A DNA stretch of 64,000 nucleotides, taken from NCBI RefSeq assembly GCF_016900095.1, contig NZ_JACJJP010000014.1:19320-83319 (forward strand). Reading direction: 5' to 3'. The first letter of the stretch is position 1, and each line of letters opens with the position of its first letter. The DNA is from Gemmiger formicilis (GTDB lineage: Bacteria > Bacillota > Clostridia > Oscillospirales > Ruminococcaceae). Both the position numbers and the translations under genes were made by a program. Below are positions 61,041 to 64,000 of the stretch, piece by piece. The notes under the pieces are model-generated. The model was not told where the DNA came from and made no database searches. It was given only the letters and a program-made list of their open reading frames with translations.

Positions 61041-62216
61041 ATGGCAAAACGTGTGTTTTTGATTGTTCTTGACAGTTTCGGAATCGGTGCCGAGCCGGAT
61101 GCCGCCCTGTTCGGTGATGCCGGCACCAACACTTTGGCTGCCATTTCCGGCCATCCGAACTGCAAAGCGGACAATCTTGCCGCGCTGGGACTTTTCAATA
61201 TTGACGGTGTCAATTGCCGCCCGTCCGTTCCTGCACCGAAGGGGTGCTATGCACGCCTTCGGGAGGCCAGCGCCGGAAAAGATACCACCATCGGGCACTG
61301 GGAGATTGCGGGTCTGCTTTCGCCGGTGCCGCTGCCCACCTTCCCCCATGGGTTCCCCCAGGAAATCCTGGATGAATTTACCGCCCGAACCGGCTACAAG
61401 GTCCTTTGCAACAAGCCCTATTCCGGTACGCAGGTCATCCACGATTACGGGGAAGAACATCTGAAGACCGGCGCGCTGATCGTGTACACTTCGGCGGACA
61501 GCGTCTTTCAGATTGCGGCGCACGAAGACCTGGTGCCCGTGGAAAAGCTGTACGAAATCTGTGAGACGGCCCGGGAGATGCTCAAGGGGCCTTATGGGGT
61601 GGGTCGCGTGATTGCCCGTCCCTTTGTGGGGACCTGTGCGGAGGATTTCACCCGCACGTCCCGGCGTCATGATTATTCCCTCCAGCCGCCGGCAGACACC
61701 CTGCTGGACAAGCTGCAAGCCGCCGGCCTGCAGACCATCGGCGTGGGTAAGATTCATGACATTTTTGCCGGTAAAGGCGTGGGGGAGACCATCCGCACCA
61801 GCGGCAACACCGAGGGCCTGCAGGTCACACTGAACCTGGCCAAGCGGGATTTCAGCGGGTTGGCTTTTGTGAATCTTGTGGATTTCGACATGTTGTACGG
61901 ACATCGGCGGGATGTGGCCGGGTACGCTGCCGCTACGGCAGAATTTGACGCCTGGCTGCCCGGATTCATGCAGGCTATGCGGCCGGACGACGTGCTGATG
62001 ATCACGGCGGATCATGGCTGTGATCCTTCCTATACCAAGACCACCGATCACACCCGTGAGTATGTGCCGTATCTGATGTACGGTCCCGGGATCCGGGAAG
62101 GCGTGAATCTTGGCACCCGGTACAGCTTCGGTACCATCGCAGACACCGTCTGCCAGGCGCTGGGAGTCACGGCCGATGTAGCCGGCTGTGGGGTGTGGAA
62201 TGAAATCAAGCGTTGA
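61041..62216 (+). CDS. deoB: Phosphopentomutase
   Basis: DeoB interconverts ribose 1- and 5-phosphate (and the deoxy forms) in nucleoside salvage. The 391-residue alkaline phosphatase-superfamily enzyme starts MAKRVFLIVLDSFGIGAEPD, whose aspartate binds metal. The phospho-threonine is expected in SAGKDTTIGHWEIAG, and further metal ligands lie in VDFDMLYGHRRD and MITADHGCDP / KTTDHTREYVP. All are present. AAGGAG lies 9 bases upstream. The YdcF-like gene starts 28 bases after its stop. Confidence 0.97.
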   Translation: MAKRVFLIVLDSFGIGAEPDAALFGDAGTNTLAAISGHPNCKADNLAALGLFNIDGVNCRPSVPAPKGCYARLREASAGKDTTIGHWEIAGLLSPVPLPTFPHGFPQEILDEFTARTGYKVLCNKPYSGTQVIHDYGEEHLKTGALIVYTSADSVFQIAAHEDLVPVEKLYEICETAREMLKGPYGVGRVIARPFVGTCAEDFTRTSRRHDYSLQPPADTLLDKLQAAGLQTIGVGKIHDIFAGKGVGETIRTSGNTEGLQVTLNLAKRDFSGLAFVNLVDFDMLYGHRRDVAGYAAATAEFDAWLPGFMQAMRPDDVLMITADHGCDPSYTKTTDHTREYVPYLMYGPGIREGVNLGTRYSFGTIADTVCQALGVTADVAGCGVWNEIKR

Positions 62217-62244
62217 TGATTCAAGAACCCGCAAAGGAGTTGTT

Positions 62245-63060
62245 TTGCAGATTATACTCTATCTGATTGCCGCGGTGATGTTGTTTTATTCGGTTATGCT
62301 GGTGCTTACCAGCAACTTCAATATGGGCAATCTCATCGTCTGGATTCTTACCGCGGCGTGTTGTGTGTATGCCATCTGGCACAAAAGTCTGAACGCATGG
62401 TTTACCGGCACCGCCGTAGGGCGGGTTGCTTTGGTTTTGCTGGCCTGCGGTACCGTCTTTTATGCGGGAATGCTGGTTTTTGTGGCATGCAGCGGTTACG
62501 CGAATCCCCCCACCGGCAACGAAAAAGTGGTCATTGTGCTGGGGGCAGGGCTCCGGAAAGACAAACCCAGCCTGCTTTTGCGGTACCGGCTGGACAAAGC
62601 CTATGAGTTTGCCCAGGCACACCCGGACGTTCTTGTGGTCACCACCGGCGGCCAGGGACGGGATGAATGGGTGCCGGAAGGCCAGGCTATGCGGGATTAC
62701 CTCATCGAGAAAGGTCTTTCTCCCGACCGGGTGGTAGCGGAAACCAAGTCCACCTCGACAGAAGAAAATTTTCTGTTTGCACGGCAGATTCTGGAACAGC
62801 GCGGGATCCATGTGAACCAGCCCATCGTGTATGTGACCAATGCGTTCCACTGCTACCGTGGCGGAAAGTATGCGGAAATGGCCGGCTTCACCCAGGCGGC
62901 CGCGCTTCCCGCCGGAATCCCGCTGCGCAGCGTTCCCACATGCTATCTCCGCGAAGTGTTCGCGGTATTGTATTATTGGGTGTTCCGCTCTTCCGAAAGT
63001 GGTCTGATGCAGAACATGGTCGGAATTTTGAGCCTGAACAAAAAATTCTTTTATAAATGA
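62245..63060 (+). CDS. YdcF/SanA-like membrane protein (DUF218 domain)
   Basis: A 271-residue protein with three or four N-terminal membrane helices (IILYLIAAVMLFYSVMLVL, LIVWILTAACCVYAIW, VALVLLACGTVFYAGMLVFV). A DUF218 domain follows (KVVIVLGAGLRKDKPSLLLRYRLDKA, VVTTGGQGRDEWVPEGQAM, ETKSTSTEENFLFA, YVTNAFHCYR). Relatives influence envelope or vancomycin sensitivity, but the reaction is unknown. The start is taken at TTG 62245 because AAAGGAG lies 5-6 bases upstream. An ATG at 62200, inside deoB, is a weaker alternative. A perfect hairpin without a T-run follows the stop. Confidence 0.87.
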   Translation: MQIILYLIAAVMLFYSVMLVLTSNFNMGNLIVWILTAACCVYAIWHKSLNAWFTGTAVGRVALVLLACGTVFYAGMLVFVACSGYANPPTGNEKVVIVLGAGLRKDKPSLLLRYRLDKAYEFAQAHPDVLVVTTGGQGRDEWVPEGQAMRDYLIEKGLSPDRVVAETKSTSTEENFLFARQILEQRGIHVNQPIVYVTNAFHCYRGGKYAEMAGFTQAAALPAGIPLRSVPTCYLREVFAVLYYWVFRSSESGLMQNMVGILSLNKKFFYK

Positions 63061-63065
63061 GAAAA

Positions 63066-63101
63066 CAGGATGCCGGTCGGGACACCCCGACCGGCATCCT
63101 G
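63066..63101. other. Perfect 16-bp intergenic hairpin without T-run
   Basis: Arms 63066-63081 and 63086-63101 pair perfectly around an ACAC loop. No T-run follows on the plus strand, and the next gene's GGGAGG begins four bases later. On the minus strand TTTTC follows. It may be an mRNA processing or stability element, or a weak terminator. Confidence 0.8.
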
Positions 63102-63120
63102 CAAGGGAGGAATCAAGACT

Positions 63121-63882
63121 ATGCAGGTACGTTATTATAAGGAGTACAGTCAGTGTCTGGGACGTGACATGGAATTCAAGGTCTACGGCCATACCGGTCG
63201 CCCGATCCTGATTTTCCCCTGCCAATGCGGACGTTTTTACGATTGGGAAGATCGCGGCATGTGCAACATTGCGGCACCGTGGATTGACGCCGGCAAATTG
63301 CAGATTATCTGTGCCGACAGCATCGACGGCGAAAGCTGGGACAACCCGGGACCGTGCCGCCCGCGCATCGAACAGCACGAACGGTGGTATCACTACATTT
63401 GCGATGAATTGGTTCCCCGTATTCTGGAAATCAACCGGGAAAACGGCCCGGATCACACCGGCCGGATTCTGACAGGCGGGGCCAGCATGGGGGCAGCTCA
63501 TGCCGTAAATTTCTATCTGCGCCGTCCGGATCTGTTCAATGGGACCATCGCCCTCAGCGGTATTTATTCGTCTCGCATGTTCTTCGGCGATTATATGGAT
63601 GATCTGGTCTACGCCAACAGCCCCTGCGATTACATGCGCAATTTCCCGGCACAGCACCCGTATTATGATCTGTTTGCCAAGGCCGACAAATTCATCATGT
63701 GCTGCGGCCAGGGCGCCTGGGAAGATGACCTGCTGGCCTCCACCCTGGAACTGCGCGGAATTCTGGAAAGCAAGGGAATCCATCCCATTGTGGACATCTG
63801 GGGCAAGGATGTTTCTCATGATTGGCCCTGGTGGGAAAAGCAGTGGCCGTACTTCCTGGAAATGACCCTCGGCCGTCCCTGA
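63121..63882 (+). CDS. Alpha/beta hydrolase (putative esterase)
   Basis: A 253-residue esterase-like protein. The nucleophile elbow is RILTGGASMGAAHAVNFYL (near residue 125), followed by NGTIALSGIYSSRMFFGDYM. The catalytic histidine is probably in WGKDVSHDWPWWEKQWP near the end and the acid in the CCGQGAWEDDLL block. The layout resembles the esterase D/PHB depolymerase-like group of small cytoplasmic hydrolases (no signal peptide). The substrate is unknown. The start at 63121 has GGGAGG 9 bases upstream; longer readings pass through the hairpin. The end of the window after it holds an IS terminus. Confidence 0.85.
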   Translation: MQVRYYKEYSQCLGRDMEFKVYGHTGRPILIFPCQCGRFYDWEDRGMCNIAAPWIDAGKLQIICADSIDGESWDNPGPCRPRIEQHERWYHYICDELVPRILEINRENGPDHTGRILTGGASMGAAHAVNFYLRRPDLFNGTIALSGIYSSRMFFGDYMDDLVYANSPCDYMRNFPAQHPYYDLFAKADKFIMCCGQGAWEDDLLASTLELRGILESKGIHPIVDIWGKDVSHDWPWWEKQWPYFLEMTLGRP

Positions 63883-63913
63883 CAAGCACCAAAATAAAAA
63901 CCGATGCCCCTTC

Positions 63914-64000
63914 TGAACAGGTCCGTAAAAAGTAGACAATAGACAAAAAACCTCCCCGTGTAGGATAATAGAACTACACGAGGAGGTTTTGCTATGCCCA
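63914..64000 (+). mobile_element. Probable left end of an insertion sequence (IS3-like), cut by window edge
   Basis: From 63914 the sequence begins TGAACAGGTCCGTAAAAAGT, resembling the left terminal repeats of IS3-family elements (TG..C...CC.TAAAAGT.GAC). An internal promoter (TAGACA 63940-63945, 18-base spacer, GATAAT 63964-63969) and GAGGAGG lead to an ATG at 63994, presumably the first transposase codon (only Met-Pro visible). The right end and the transposase lie outside the window, so family and completeness are unconfirmed. Confidence 0.5.
63947..63990 (+). promoter_or_regulatory. Hairpin that would mask the transposase ribosome binding site in readthrough RNA
   Basis: Arm 63947-63963 pairs with 63974-63990 (17 positions, one A-C mismatch). 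The right arm contains the whole GAGGAGG site. The internal -10 box lies in the loop, so RNA from the IS's own promoter starts in the right arm and lacks the left arm. Only transcripts entering from outside can fold it. Confidence 0.7.

Overview
The window looks like a chromosomal segment of a GC-rich Clostridia member, most likely Oscillospiraceae/Ruminococcaceae (Faecalibacterium, Gemmiger or Subdoligranulum type). This is inferred from gene content and order: RNase J, gdpP-rplI-dnaB, tilS-hpt-ftsH, long-form HPF, LuxS, a YtrA-type GntR regulator, DUF1540 and DUF1294 proteins, strong AGGAGG ribosome binding sites and several TTG starts. No species marker such as 16S rRNA is present. Most of the window is dense core genome. 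The only sign of a mobile element is the probable left end of an IS at the right edge.

Layout. 1-3.8 kb: end of a thymidylate kinase, a GNAT protein, mltG and a U32 peptidase. 3.9-8.1 kb, minus strand: a repair-like cluster (family 4 uracil-DNA glycosylase, an unknown P-loop ATPase, and a DinG/XPD-type helicase with an N-terminal nuclease-like domain). 8.2-9.3 kb: a small membrane protein, then tRNA-Asp, tRNA-Thr and tRNA-Trp behind a consensus promoter. 9.4-12.6 kb: MATE exporter, lysA and a small membrane protein. 12.7-14.3 kb, minus: rnhA-mnmA. 14.4-25.6 kb: a long plus-strand run rnj-gdpP-rplI-dnaB-tilS-hpt-ftsH and a zinc-ribbon tail-anchored protein. 25.7-31.7 kb: a seven-gene ytr-like ABC operon with an unusual duplicated permease/ectodomain module and a terminal stand-alone PhoB-type DNA-binding domain. 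31.8-41.3 kb: pseudouridine synthase, radC, hpf, recQ, uvrB and uvrA. 41.4-45.8 kb: an Imm5-like orphan, a hybrid histidine kinase and an iron-sulfur aldo/keto reductase.

45.8-53.0 kb is a complete polyamine operon. It runs arginine decarboxylase, SpeE, carboxy(nor)spermidine dehydrogenase, carboxy(nor)spermidine decarboxylase, agmatine deiminase and N-carbamoylputrescine amidase. It can take arginine through agmatine to putrescine and then to a triamine. It is preceded by an approximately 360-nt structured leader that ends in a perfect intrinsic terminator. I do not recognise this leader as a known riboswitch class, and it is the best candidate here for an undescribed regulatory system.

53.1-64 kb: a DUF1540 Cys-rich protein, a secreted beta-helix protein, a DUF1294 protein, two esterase-like hydrolases, an ArsC/Spx-like protein, pta, pyk-luxS (minus), deoB, a YdcF-type protein and the IS end. 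All functional assignments rest on motif recognition by eye; no database search was run.
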